Assembly (NCBI GenBank): GCA_963716235.1
Contig: CAVQTE010000029.1
Coordinates: 70,861-134,860 of the forward strand
Length of the DNA: 64,000 nt
Origin: Sva-07 sp963716235
Lineage (GTDB): Bacteria; Actinomycetota; Acidimicrobiia; Acidimicrobiales; Ilumatobacteraceae
Direction: 5' to 3'
Below the pieces are notes generated by a model. It was not told the origin of the DNA and did not search any database. It saw only the letters and a list, made by a program, of their open reading frames with translations. Positions 19,301 through 28,045 of the stretch are shown one piece after another. How positions within the stretch are numbered: position 1 is the stretch's first letter; every line of letters starts with the position of its first letter. The position numbers and the translations under genes are program-made.

Positions 19301-19972
19301 GTGATCCGCCTTCGGCAGGTCGCGATGATCGCCCCCGACCTCGACCCGGTTGTCGATCAGCTCTGCGAGGCGTTCGGGCTGGAGGTGTGCTTCCACGATC
19401 CGGGCGTGGGTGAATTCGGTCTCCGCAATGCCCTGCTGCTCGTCGGCGACCAGTTCCTCGAGGTGCTCTCGCCGATCGAGGACGACACCACCGTCGGTCG
19501 CCTGCTCGAGAAACGTGGTGGCGCCGGGGGCTACATGGCCATCTACGAGGTCGACGACCTCGATGCTCGACTCGCACACCTTGCGGAACGCGGCGTGCGT
19601 GTCGTCTGGGCAGGCGATTTCCCCGACATCCGCGGGCGACATCTCCATCCGCGCGACGTCGGAGGCGCCATCGTGTCACTCGACGAACCCGTCCCCGCGG
19701 GGAGCTGGCGTTGGGGCGGACCCGACTGGCCATCGAGAGCTGCGAGCGCTCGGACCCGAGCAGTCGACTCGATCTCGATGGTCACCGTGGCATCCGAACG
19801 CCCCGACGCGTCGAGTCGTCGATGGACCGATCTCGGCATCGCCGAGTCCGTGCGATTCGTGACGGCGGGGGAGCGTGGCGAAGGGATCGACGGCGTCGCG
19901 CTCCTCGCGTGCGATCGGTCGCGTGCAGGCGAGCAGTTCGACATCGGCGGTGTCGAGTTCACGCTCGTGTGA
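19301..19972 (+). CDS. Glyoxalase-like (VOC) domain protein
   Basis: 223 residues with two glyoxalase-fold modules: IRLRQVAMIAPDLDPVVDQL to RHLHPRDVGGAIVSLDEP, and a second, weaker module from about residue 150 (MVTVASERPDASSRRWTDLG). Metal ligands are incomplete (no His at the start of the first module), so it may bind a ligand without metal catalysis. GTG start at 19301 with a GGGGAG ribosome site. Alone on its strand, divergent from the VOC operon. Function unknown. Confidence 0.75.
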   Translation: MIRLRQVAMIAPDLDPVVDQLCEAFGLEVCFHDPGVGEFGLRNALLLVGDQFLEVLSPIEDDTTVGRLLEKRGGAGGYMAIYEVDDLDARLAHLAERGVRVVWAGDFPDIRGRHLHPRDVGGAIVSLDEPVPAGSWRWGGPDWPSRAASARTRAVDSISMVTVASERPDASSRRWTDLGIAESVRFVTAGERGEGIDGVALLACDRSRAGEQFDIGGVEFTLV

Positions 19973-19983
19973 GCCGAGGCTGG

Positions 19984-20454
19984 TCAGTCGCCGACGTCGT
20001 TCCAGACCGATTTCGCTCCCGAGTGGCCGACATCGATCACCGTGTACGTCGCGCCGAGACCGACGATCAGCGAGGCGCCGACGAGCACGGCGGTCACCAC
20101 CCGCGGCGATGGCTTGTCGAAGCGATTGCGCACGTACGGTTCGGCTGCGACGAGCGCACTCATCACGGTCACCGCGATGGCCCACGGCAGCACAGTCTCT
20201 CCCTGCTCGGTGTGTTCCTCGACGAGTTCGGTCTCCTTCACGTCGCCTTCGAGTGATTCGCCCGACTGCTGGGCGAGACCGACCGCGATGGTTGCGACCA
20301 GGGCGAGACCGAGCACGATCGGCGCGTACGGCTTCCTCGCGCGTGGAATCGCCGCCACCACGATGAGTGCGATTGCAGCGATCGGCAGCAGCACCACGGC
20401 CGCATGGACGATCAGCGGATGAGCCGGCAATCCGAACAAGGTGTCGACGTTCAT
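19984..20454 (-). CDS. DUF2231-type membrane protein
   Basis: 156 residues. The opening LFGLPAHPLIVHAAVVLLPI is the DUF2231 signature, with a conserved His in the first helix. Four membrane helices in all, and a loop GESLEGDVKETELVEEHTEQ between helices 2 and 3. DUF2231 proteins are four-helix, often redox-linked membrane proteins of unknown reaction. ATG at 20454 with AGGAGA; its start overlaps the stop of the upstream ferric-reductase-like gene (ATGA), so they are translationally coupled. Last gene of the cluster 23164-19984. Confidence 0.82.
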   Translation of the reverse strand: MNVDTLFGLPAHPLIVHAAVVLLPIAAIALIVVAAIPRARKPYAPIVLGLALVATIAVGLAQQSGESLEGDVKETELVEEHTEQGETVLPWAIAVTVMSALVAAEPYVRNRFDKPSPRVVTAVLVGASLIVGLGATYTVIDVGHSGAKSVWNDVGD

Positions 20455-21044
20455 CAGTTCTCCTGGTGTTGAGCGGCAGCGGTTGGTGATGTTCGGGCCA
20501 CTCGGCGCCGCGGGTCCGAGCGTTTGCGATGGGTGAGCCGGTACACAGTCGACCACATCACCGCGACGATGGACGCAGTGGCAGTCGCCTGGTACAGCCA
20601 CTGGGAGCTGTCGGTGCCGGCGAATGCAGCGTGCAGGCTTGCCAGGAGGAAGACCGCGTAGCTCGACAAATGGATCCATCGCCAGATCCGGCGGGGCAGT
20701 CGCTTCATCAGCAGCGACGTTGCTTCGACCGCGACGAGGAGCCACATCGCCACCACGCCGATCGCAATGGGTACCGGTTTCCACGCCGAGGCGAAGGGCA
20801 CGAGCAGATCGACCAGATCGAAGTGGACGTAGCTGTCGGCGACCAGCGCAGCGAGGTGGATCGCCACGAACGACACGGTCAAGCCGCCGAGCCAGCGGTG
20901 CAGGTCGAGCAACCAGGCCGGCCGGCGCTGTTCGGGGAAGGCCTTCGTCGACAACACGATGCCCCAGATGATCGACGCCGTGAGCATCAGCCATGCGACG
21001 ATTCCCGAGGCCCGAGTGAGGTACCACCAGAACTGCGGGCTCAT
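20454..21044 (-). CDS. Ferric-reductase-like transmembrane (MsrQ/cytochrome b-type) protein
   Basis: 196 residues, six membrane helices. Histidines fit haem ligation: LHRWLGGLTVSFVAIHLAAL (two His 13 residues apart in one helix) and WIHLSSYAVFLLASLHAAFA (two His 13 apart in another), the bis-His pairs expected of a di-haem ferric-reductase-like domain. There is no FAD or NADPH domain, so electrons must come from a partner. Its position beside ApbE suggests membrane electron transfer to or from a flavinylated or quinone partner. ATGA overlaps couple it to both neighbours. Confidence 0.82.
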   Translation of the reverse strand: MSPQFWWYLTRASGIVAWLMLTASIIWGIVLSTKAFPEQRRPAWLLDLHRWLGGLTVSFVAIHLAALVADSYVHFDLVDLLVPFASAWKPVPIAIGVVAMWLLVAVEATSLLMKRLPRRIWRWIHLSSYAVFLLASLHAAFAGTDSSQWLYQATATASIVAVMWSTVYRLTHRKRSDPRRRVARTSPTAAAQHQEN

Positions 21045-22012
21045 CCGGCGACTGCTCCCGCGTCGAGTGCGGGGTCGATCGCGACGATCGAGAGGTCGGC
21101 CGTTGCGAGCACCTGGCCGTCGAGACTGACAGCGATGCCACTCAGGTCGTGGCGATCCAGGTAGTCGACGACATCGTGTGCACCCGAGAGCAGCGCGGAG
21201 GTGGCGTGGGCCTCGGCCAGCCAGCCCGAACGCCCGATGACCGTCACGCTCGCCAGGTCGGTCGACGACTGCTCGGCTCGACGTGGGTCGATCTGATGAT
21301 GCCGTTCGCGTCCATCGTGGATCCACCGACGAGACCGGGTGCTCGACGTCGCCACCCCGCCGGCGCCGACCAGCAGTGTGCACAGATTGCCGTGCGTCGG
21401 CTCGGGGTGCGCCACGGCCACGGTCCAACCGCCGGCGTCGTGGGGGGGAGTGCCGGCCATCGCCATGTCGCCACCGATGCTCACCAGCGCGCCTGCGGCG
21501 CCGATGTCGAGGAGATGGCGCACCGCAAGATCGGCCGCGAGTCCCTTTCCGATGCCCCCGGGATCGATCACGAGACCATGTGGGAGCGTGATCGTCGAGC
21601 TCTGGGGATCGATGACGATGTCGTCCATCGTCGGGCCCGAGTCGTAGCCGCCCACCACCAGCCGACCATCGGGGAGGAAGGTCACTCGATAGGGGTCCTC
21701 GATGCTGGCTCGGTATCCGGATTCGATGAGCGTCGGGAGGATCGACGGGTCGAACGCTCCGTCCGTCGAACGCCAGGCCTCGACCATCGTCGCGACCAAG
21801 GTCACGGTCGACGGATCGACCGTGACCGGAATCCCCCCAGAATGGTTCAGGCGAGTGATGTCGGAGTCGTGGAGGAACCGACTCCAGTGGGCCTCCAGGT
21901 GCTCGAGCAACTCAACGGCGTGATCGCCGTCGGTGTCACCGACGACGACCACGCTCAAGTCGCTCGCCATCACGCGAGCCCGAACCTCACCCGCTTCCAC
22001 TGGTCGTGGCAA
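21041..22012 (-). CDS. apbE: ApbE-like FAD:protein FMN transferase
   Basis: About 320 residues. ApbE features: WSRFLHDSDITRLNHSGG, GAFDPSILPTLIESGY, DPGGIGKGLAADLAVRHLL (FAD-binding), SIGGDMAMAG, and HHQIDPR with the later ATSALLSG metal-site region. The enzyme attaches FMN covalently to Thr of target proteins outside the cytoplasm. No clear signal peptide; the start is a TTG at 22012 or a downstream ATG at 21970, and I prefer the former because RARVMASDL aligns with the usual beginning of the domain. It overlaps the neighbouring genes on both sides. No FMN_bind target motif is visible in the neighbouring genes. Confidence 0.85.
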   Translation of the reverse strand: MPRPVEAGEVRARVMASDLSVVVVGDTDGDHAVELLEHLEAHWSRFLHDSDITRLNHSGGIPVTVDPSTVTLVATMVEAWRSTDGAFDPSILPTLIESGYRASIEDPYRVTFLPDGRLVVGGYDSGPTMDDIVIDPQSSTITLPHGLVIDPGGIGKGLAADLAVRHLLDIGAAGALVSIGGDMAMAGTPPHDAGGWTVAVAHPEPTHGNLCTLLVGAGGVATSSTRSRRWIHDGRERHHQIDPRRAEQSSTDLASVTVIGRSGWLAEAHATSALLSGAHDVVDYLDRHDLSGIAVSLDGQVLATADLSIVAIDPALDAGAVAG

Positions 22013-22528
22013 CGGGAGCGGGCGCTGACTGCGCCGGAGCGGGGGTGACGACCTGGACGTCAGGCCGGGCCTGGAGCACGATCGGGGCGGGGACCGTCAC
22101 TGCCGTCGGTGCCGGCGCTGCAGCGATGGTCGGGTCGCGGCCGACGACGGGTGCGATGTCGGGTCGGGCGTCCCGACGACGGATGCAATCGTCGGGACGG
22201 GTGCGATCGTCGGCAGGGGCGCAAGCGCAGTCGCCGCATCGGTCGCAGGAGTGCTCGAGTTGGACGACGAGGCAGCCTGGGCCACCCCCATCACCGCGAT
22301 GAGCCCGAACATCGTGGTAGCGCCGAGCCCGGCAGCGACGATCCGTCCACCGATTGCCGGATGGCGTCGACGTGGTCGAGCGGTGCGTGCTGTTGCTCGC
22401 ACCGGCTGTGTCGGCGTCGATCGGGCGGCCGATTGGGCAGCCGATTGGGCAGCGGGGACGAACGGAGGCTGCGGCGGTCCGGACGGCGGTGCGAACGCCT
22501 GACGCAGGAGTGGGTCGAAGTCAGTCAT
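21987..22528 (-). CDS. Single-span membrane protein with Ala/Pro-rich tail (one frame change)
   Basis: About 180 residues: a cytoplasmic Ala/Pro/Gln-rich N-terminus (starting MTDFDPLLRQAFAPPSG), one membrane helix (IVAAGLGATTMFGLIAVMGV) and an outside tail of Thr, Ala, Pro and Val (PAPTAVTVPAPIVLQARPDV). The frame changes near 22165; reading on in the other frame gives a coherent low-complexity tail ending ATTSGSG. The tail looks like a cell-wall-spanning linker. A 12-bp tandem repeat (22428-22451) encodes AQSA-AQSA. Start overlaps the upstream gene by 8 nt; end overlaps apbE. No family recognised. Confidence 0.6.
22428..22451 (-). repeat. 12-bp tandem direct repeat inside a gene
   Basis: GCCGATTGGGCA occurs twice without a gap and encodes a doubled Ala-Gln-Ser-Ala unit in the cytoplasmic N-terminal part of the gene at 21987-22528. 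Recent slippage is the simple explanation. Confidence 0.7.
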
Positions 22529-23164
22529 CGTCGTCGGCTCCTTCGTACTCGTGCGAGTCGTCGGACTCGTAGTGGTCGTCGCGATTCGTACTGGTCGTCG
22601 TCGGATTCGTATTGGGCGTTGCCGGACGGTGACACCGGCGCCACGACCGGGCTGTTCGGCGTGGCACCGGCCACGACGACGGGCTCGGTCACATCGGCGC
22701 CGATCGTGCCGTCAGCGTTGAGCGTCGCCGTGAAGACGAACGTGCGGGTGCCGTTGGTCGAACGCCACCCGCAGCGAGAGTGGATCGGGCTGCGTTGCGG
22801 TGGGCGTCCAACCCTGGTTGGCGGCGGCCTCGACGAGTGCGAGCCCGCCGGGGTGGTGGTGGTCAGACCGAGACGGTGCCGGCGTCGTCGACGACATACG
22901 ATGCTCCGCCGGCCACGGTCGTGGCGTGACCTGCGTCGTGTCGGGTGTGGGCGTGGGAGTGGCGACCTCGACGACCATCGGAACGCCTGATTGCAGGGTG
23001 GTCGAGGGCACCAGATCATCGGTGGCGGAGAGTGACCCGATGGCACTGTCGTTGGACGCGTTGAGGATGCCGATGTTGGCGGCGACCGCCGCAGTCCCGG
23101 CGATCAACACCCCGGCGACAGCAACGGCAGTGATGAGAGTGGTTCGGCTGGTGAGGGATTTCAT
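22521..23164 (-). CDS. Secreted protein with acidic Tyr/Asp/Glu tail (several frame changes)
   Basis: About 210 residues. A signal peptide or anchor opens it (MKSLTSRTTLITAVAVAGVL, cleavage likely after AVA), then a Thr/Pro linker, a small beta domain (GGASYVVDDAGTVSV ... ALVEAAANQGWTPTATQ ... TRTFVFTATLNADGTIGADV), and a tail of repeated acidic units ending HYESDDSHEYEGADDDD. At least three frame changes lie between about 22550 and 22930; each continues into a sensible neighbouring frame. First gene of the redox-membrane cluster and divergent from the response regulator. ATG at 23164 with TACCGT 7 nt upstream. I do not recognise the family; the tail might bind cations. Confidence 0.55.
22541..22616 (-). 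repeat. Imperfect acidic-tail repeats
   Basis: The block repeats the unit TCGTCGGA(C/T)TCGTA(G/T)T three times in degenerate form on the plus strand; on the coding strand it encodes Tyr-Glu-Ser-Asp-Asp units of the secreted protein at 22521-23164. The repetition itself may have caused the frame errors here. Confidence 0.5.
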
Positions 23165-23171
23165 GAAGGCG

Positions 23172-23177
23172 ACGGTA
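23172..23177 (-). promoter_or_regulatory. -10-like TACCGT of a leaderless start (redox cluster)
   Basis: TACCGT on the minus strand ends 7 nt before the ATG at 23164. It would drive the five-gene cluster down to 19984 and lies 90 nt from the divergent response-regulator start. Confidence 0.45.
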
Positions 23178-23266
23178 CGCCCGGGCGTCCCAACGCAGGG
23201 CCAGACCAAGGCAAACGTTCGGTAAGCGATCCGGCGGTCGCAGCGACCATGCGCGAATGTGGCGGT

Positions 23267-23937
23267 GTGCGCCTCTTGCTGGTCGAAGACGACCCGACGA
23301 TCTCCGAGCCGTTGGCCGAGGGATTGCGGCGTGAAGGGTTCGAGGTCGTGCTGGCTGCGACCGGCGCCGAAGCGCTCGCCTCGTCGCCGGTCGACCTGGT
23401 GCTCCTCGATCTGGGGTTGCCCGACCTCGAAGGTCGGGTCGTGTGCCAGGAGCTGCGGGCGGTGAGCGCCGTCCCGATCATCGTGGTCACGGCACGGAGC
23501 GACGAGATCGATCGTGTCGTGCTGTTGGAACTGGGGGCCGACGACTACGTCGTGAAGCCGTTCGGGTTCCGTGAGCTGGTGGCGAGGATCCGAGCCGTCC
23601 TGCGACGAACCTCCGCGACGGCGGGCCAGAGCCCGTCAGCTTCGCTGGAGGTCGGTCCGCTGGTGGTCGATCTACGCGGTCGCAGCGTCGAGTTCGACGC
23701 CGAGACCGTCGCGCTCACACCGAAGGAATACGACCTACTCGTCTGTCTGGCGTCGACGCGGGCGCAGTGAAGACACGCGAGCAACTGATGCGTGAGGTGT
23801 GGGACGAGCACTGGTGGGGTTCCACCAAGACGCTCGACGTGCACATCGCGTCGCTGCGGCGCAAACTCTCCGCCGACGTCATCGAAACGGTCCGGTCGGT
23901 CGGCTACCGATACGTCGATGGCCACACCGAGGGTTGA
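23267..23937 (+). CDS. OmpR-family response regulator (one frame change)
   Basis: About 223 residues. The receiver domain has the acidic pair EDD near the start, phospho-acceptor Asp48 in LVLLDLGLPDLEG, and Lys in YVVKPFGF. The winged-helix domain begins LTPKEYDLLVCLAS; after a frame change near 23755 it continues AVKTREQLMREVWDEHWWGS and DVHIASLRRKL to the VRSVGYRYVDG wing. GTG at 23267 gives the usual compact RLLLVEDD start; an ATG at 23249 is possible. Six nt separate it from the kinase. Divergent from the redox cluster, whose promoter region it could control. Confidence 0.88.
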
Positions 23938-23943
23938 GCAGGC

Positions 23944-25322
23944 GTGACGAAGCGGCTGTTGCTCAGCTACCTCACGATCACCTTGATCGTGTTGCTCCTG
24001 CTGGAGATCCCACTCGGGCTGTTCTATTCGCAGCGGGAACAGGAGCGATTGCAGGCCGACGTCGAACGCGACGCCTACGTGATCGCGACGTTGTACGAGG
24101 ACGACCTCGAAGCCGGATTGCCTCTCGACCCGACCGCGGCGGACATCTACGCAGATCGAACCGGCGCACGGGTGGTCGTGGTCGACGCCGACGGCATCTC
24201 ACAGGTCGACACGGCCGCTGACGTTCCCCGGGACTTCTCGACCCGTCCGGAGATGGCGGCGGCGCTCGACGGGGAACGTACGGCAGGGACACGGAGCTCC
24301 GAGACGCTCGGCGCCGACCTGCTGTTCGTCGCTGTTCCGGTGGCGTCGGGTGGGACAGTCCACGGTGCGCTCCGCGTGACGCTCGACACGAGCGACGTGA
24401 GCGCCCGGATCCGCTCGTTCTGGTTCGCGTTGGCGGGTGTCGCTGCGGTGGTGCTGCTCGCCGTGGCAGTGATCGGCTGGGTCATCGCCCGGTCGGTCAC
24501 TCGGCCGCTGCGCGAGCTGACCGACACTGCGAGCCGGTTCGCGTCAGGTGACCTGACCGTGACGCCGTCGAGACACGGCCGGGCCCCCGGAGATCCAGGC
24601 GCTCGACGACACGATGACCAGAATGGCGCTGCAACTCGACGGACTGCTCGGCTCGCACCGAGCCTTCGTCGCCGACGCCTCGCATCAACTCCGGACTCCA
24701 CTGACCGCGTTGCGGCTGCGGCTCGAGAACCTCCAGAGCCATCTGGCCGAGGATCGATCATCCGGCTGGAATCGACGAGGAGGTGGAGCGGGCGATCGGC
24801 GAAACGGGCCGGCTCACCGAACTCGTCGCCAACTTGCTGCAGCTGGCCCGCGCCGATGATCAGCTGGCAACGGCGACGGAGGATCTCCGGTTGCTGACCC
24901 ATGACCGGGTCGACACGTGGACGGCCGTCGCCGAGGAGCGGGGGGTCACGCTGGTCGGACCGGGTAGTGACGGCGAGGCAGTTGTCGTCCGTACGGTTCC
25001 CGGCGCGATCGAACAGATCCTCGACAATGTGCTCGACAACGCGCTGCTGGTGTCGCCGCCGGGGGCGACGGTGACCGTCGTGCTGGAGGTGTCAGCGGCG
25101 TCGGCCACGGTGACCATCGTCGACCACGGCCCCGGGCTGTCGGACGACGACAAGCGCGATGCGATGCGTCGCTTCTGGCGTGGGGACACGTCGAGGCCCG
25201 GCACCGGGCTCGGCCTGGCCATCGTCGATGCACTCGCCACGGCATCGGGTGGTTCGGCGGCACTGGGTGACACCGCCGGTGGGGGGCTCACGGTGACGGT
25301 GACGTTGCCGCTCGATGGGTGA
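23944..25322 (+). CDS. Sensor histidine kinase (two frame changes)
   Basis: About 460 residues. Membrane helix at residues 2-24 (KRLLLSYLTITLIVLLLLEI), a 130-residue extracytoplasmic sensor, a second helix (FALAGVAAVVLLAVAVIGWV), HAMP (VTRPLRELTDTASRFASGDL), then the H-box FVADASHQLRTPLTALRLR and an ATPase domain with NVLDNALLVSPPG (N-box), DHGPGLSDDD (G1), FWRG and GTGLGLAIV (G2). Frame changes near 24585 and 24765 fall inside HAMP and the dimerisation helix. GTG start 6 nt after the response regulator stop. The sensor region has no recognisable fold; the signal is unknown. Confidence 0.88.
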
Positions 25323-25330
25323 TCGTCGGG

Positions 25331-25368
25331 TTGCATCACCGTTGTCGATCGTATACCCTGGCGGGTAT
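25331..25368 (+). promoter_or_regulatory. Promoter with CsoR/CstR-like palindrome
   Basis: TTGCAT (25331-25336), a 17-nt spacer, TACCCT (25354-25359) and 7 nt to the ATG at 25367. Over the -10 lies a perfect inverted repeat ATACCC-TGGC-GGGTAT (25353-25368). ATACCC...GGGTAT is the half-site form used by CsoR/CstR-type repressors of copper or persulfide stress. A repressor bound here would cover the -10 and the transcription start. Confidence 0.5.
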
Positions 25369-25525
25369 GTGTAGACAGACCTCCTGCAGAACATGCGGCC
25401 GCCCGAGCTGGGCCGGGTGCGGTGCTCACGTCGAGCAAGTGCTCGGACATGTCCCACACGACGAGCGTTGCCAGTGTGCCGCTGGTGGAACAGATGTGAC
25501 CAAGAAGAGCTGGTTCCGCCGCTGA
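25367..25525 (+). CDS. Small Cys-rich (putative zinc- or metal-binding) protein
   Basis: 52 residues starting MCRQTSCRTCGRPSWAGCG, then HVEQVLGHVPHDERCQC and a basic end KKSWFRR. Six Cys and two His in 52 residues point to a metal or thiol-reactive mini-protein. Similar proteins with the pattern MCRxxxCxxCGKxxWAGCGxH are widespread in actinobacteria and uncharacterised. The ATG at 25367 sits on the right arm of the CsoR-like palindrome, so translation is probably leaderless and expression tied to metal or persulfide stress. Confidence 0.75.
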   Translation: MCRQTSCRTCGRPSWAGCGAHVEQVLGHVPHDERCQCAAGGTDVTKKSWFRR

Positions 25526-25608
25526 TCTGACCGATCCGCTGCGCCGCCCACTGTGGGCATCGCCGAGCTGGACGCACTGCACTGACTCGAATCGGGCATG
25601 CTGGGTCT

Positions 25609-26753
25609 ATGGCCCACGACGACAGCAGCGATCAGGTCTTGGAAGTGAAGCGGGCATCGTTCGGCGAGAGCCGACTCGGCCCGATCATCAACGGCGACCT
25701 GTCCGACGGCCAGATCCGACTTCGCATCGACAGCTTCGCGGTCACCGCCAACAACGTCAGCTACGCAGGCACCGGCGACATGCTCGGCTACTGGGACTTC
25801 TTCCCCGCCGACGACGACCCGCAGAACATGGGGACGCGTGCCTGCGATGGGGTGGGCCGAGATCGTCGAGTCTCGCGTCGCCGACCTCCCCGTCGGTGGT
25901 CGGTACTACGGGTGGTTCCCGATGGCGAGCTCGGTGACCTTCACCGCCTCGGCCACCGACGATGGCTTCCGCGACGACGGCGCCCATCGCCAGGCCCACG
26001 CTCCGATCTACCGCGCCTATCTCTCGACAACCGTCGATCCCTGGTACGACCCGTCGCCCGACGGCGAGGATCGTCACGCCGTGCTTCGCGTGCTGTTCCT
26101 CACCGGCTTCCTGGCAGACGAATTCTTCGCCGACTGCGGCGGCACGACCGGCGACTGCGTACTTCGGTGCGCAGCAGGTTGTCGTGCTCTCGGCCTCGTC
26201 GAAGACGGCGATCGGGTTCGCGCAGCGCGCCGCGAAGCGTGAAGGACTGCGCGTCGTCGGCCTCACGTCGGTCGGCAACGTCGAGTTCGTCCGGTCGCTC
26301 GGCTTCTACGATTCGGTCCTCACCTACGACGAGATCGGCGCACTGGCCGGAGTCGACAGCGTGATCATCGACATGGCCGGCAATCCGACGGTGCTCGCAG
26401 CGGTTCACGCCCAGCTCGACGGCCACGTCCAGTACTCGATGATGGTCGGCAAGAGCCACCACGACGCCGTCCCACCGGCCGATGCAGCGGCCATGAGCGG
26501 TCCGGCGCCGCAGTTCTTCTTCGCGCCCATGGATGTGGAGCGCCGCATCGTCGCCTGGGGCGCCGAGCGGTATCGGACCCTCACGACCGCGGCGATCGTC
26601 GAGTTCATCGAGGGCAGTCGTGCGTGGCTGACGATCGAACGCCGCACCGGTGCACCGGACGGACCCCATGGCGTCGCCTCGGCGTGGGCCGACGTCCTCG
26701 GCGGCAAGGTTGCGCCGAACGTGGGCATCGTGACCTCGTTTCCGACCGCATGA
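25609..26753 (+). CDS. DUF2855-family protein (two frame changes)
   Basis: About 380 residues. The pattern RIDSFAVTANNVSYAGTGDM then LGYWDFFPAD, GWAEIVESRVADLPVGGRYYG, LTGFLADEFF and VVLSASSKTAIGFAQ is that of DUF2855, a family related to MDR oxidoreductases without the zinc site. Frame changes near 25830 and 26155. The Rossmann-like half (SASSKTAIGFAQRAAKREGL) suggests an NAD(P)-binding enzyme; reaction unknown. The stop overlaps the start of the methyltransferase gene (ATGA), so the two are co-transcribed. Confidence 0.8.
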
Positions 26754-28045
26754 GCCGACCGGAGATTCATCGCCGGTTGCTCCGTGTGCCGGGCCCGAAC
26801 GACAAGCGTCTCGCAGTCAGGGTCACGCCTGACGCTCTGCGCCACATCAAGGCCCGTCACCCCTGGGTGTTCGAGGAATCGGTCACCTCGATCAGCCACG
26901 AAGCCGACGCCGGCGACATCGCAGTGATCTTCGACAACGACCGCAAGTTCGTCGCGCTCGCGCTGTACGACCCTGTCTCGCCGATCCGATTCCGGATCCT
27001 CCACGTCGGCAAGCCCACGCCGATCGACGCGGCGTGGTGGCGAGCCACGATCGGTGCTGCCCTCCAGAAACGGGAGGTCTTCACATCGGATCCTGCCGCC
27101 GACCAACTGGCCTACCGGGTGGTCAACGGCGAGAACGACGGACTGTCGGGCCTGGTCGTCGACCGATACGACGGCGTCCTCGTGGTCAAGCTCTACTCGG
27201 GCGCGTGGTTCCCGCACCTGCTCACACTGACCAGGGCACTGCTCGACGTCACCGGATGTGACGGCGTCGTGCTACGGCTCGCACGCAACCTCCAGGCCGG
27301 CGAATCGTTCGGTCTCGGTGACGGCGACGTGATTGCCGGTGTCGTCGCCGAAGGGCCGGTGCGATTCTCCGAGGGAGGTCTCGCATTCGAAGCCGACGTG
27401 CGCGCCGGTCAGAAGACGGGGCACTTCCTCGATCAACGGGCGAATCGACTTCGCGTCGGCTCGATGGCGTCTGGTCGCGACGTGCTCGACGTGTTCGCGT
27501 CGACCGGCGGGTTCAGCGTCCATGCCGCCGCGGGTGGCGCCACGAGCGTCCACGCCGTCGATCTGTCGGCGCCGACGCTGGCGGCAGCCGAGCGCAACAT
27601 GGCGCTCAACGAACACCTCGACACGGTGCGCAACTGCACGTTCACCACGGAGGTCGGCGACGCCTTCGAGGTCATGGTGCAGCTCGCTCGCGCCGGCAAG
27701 GACTACGACATCGTGGTCGTCGACCCACCGTCGTTCGCCCAGCGTCAGGCGAACGTCGACGGTGCACTGCGTGCGTACACCCGCCTGACACACCTGGCGC
27801 TCCGCCTGGTCAGGCCGGGCGGCGTCCTGGTGCAGGCGTCGTGCTCGAGCCGGGTGACCGCCGAGCAGTTCTTCGACACCGTGCTCGACGCCGCAACGGT
27901 TGCCGGTCGGCCCATGACCGAAATCGTCCGGACCGGCCACGACGTCGACCACCCCGTCGGCTTTCGCGAAGGCGAGTACCTGAAGGCGGGTTTCTGGAGG
28001 GTCGGCGCGGGTCACGCACCGGATGCTCACGCGTCGAGGCGGTGA
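26750..28045 (+). CDS. RlmI-like 23S rRNA (cytosine) methyltransferase
   Basis: 431 residues, intact. N-terminal PUA domain (VTPDALRHIKARHPWVFEES), middle EEHEAD-type region (AYRVVNGENDGLSGLVVDRY), and a Rossmann methyltransferase with the SAM motif DVFASTGGFSVHAAAGGA and catalytic VVVDPPSFAQ; the later QASCSSRVTAEQFF carries the Cys of the m5C class. Closest to RlmI, which methylates 23S rRNA C1962 in E. coli. The ATG at 26750 overlaps the DUF2855 stop. Its end overlaps the convergent gene by 19 nt. Confidence 0.85.
   Translation: MSRPEIHRRLLRVPGPNDKRLAVRVTPDALRHIKARHPWVFEESVTSISHEADAGDIAVIFDNDRKFVALALYDPVSPIRFRILHVGKPTPIDAAWWRATIGAALQKREVFTSDPAADQLAYRVVNGENDGLSGLVVDRYDGVLVVKLYSGAWFPHLLTLTRALLDVTGCDGVVLRLARNLQAGESFGLGDGDVIAGVVAEGPVRFSEGGLAFEADVRAGQKTGHFLDQRANRLRVGSMASGRDVLDVFASTGGFSVHAAAGGATSVHAVDLSAPTLAAAERNMALNEHLDTVRNCTFTTEVGDAFEVMVQLARAGKDYDIVVVDPPSFAQRQANVDGALRAYTRLTHLALRLVRPGGVLVQASCSSRVTAEQFFDTVLDAATVAGRPMTEIVRTGHDVDHPVGFREGEYLKAGFWRVGAGHAPDAHASRR

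Noticed and set aside
22525..23046. Ser/Arg-rich separate small proteins between 22.5 and 23.0 kb
   Set aside because: The fragments join through frame changes into one secreted protein with a coherent beta domain and acidic tail.
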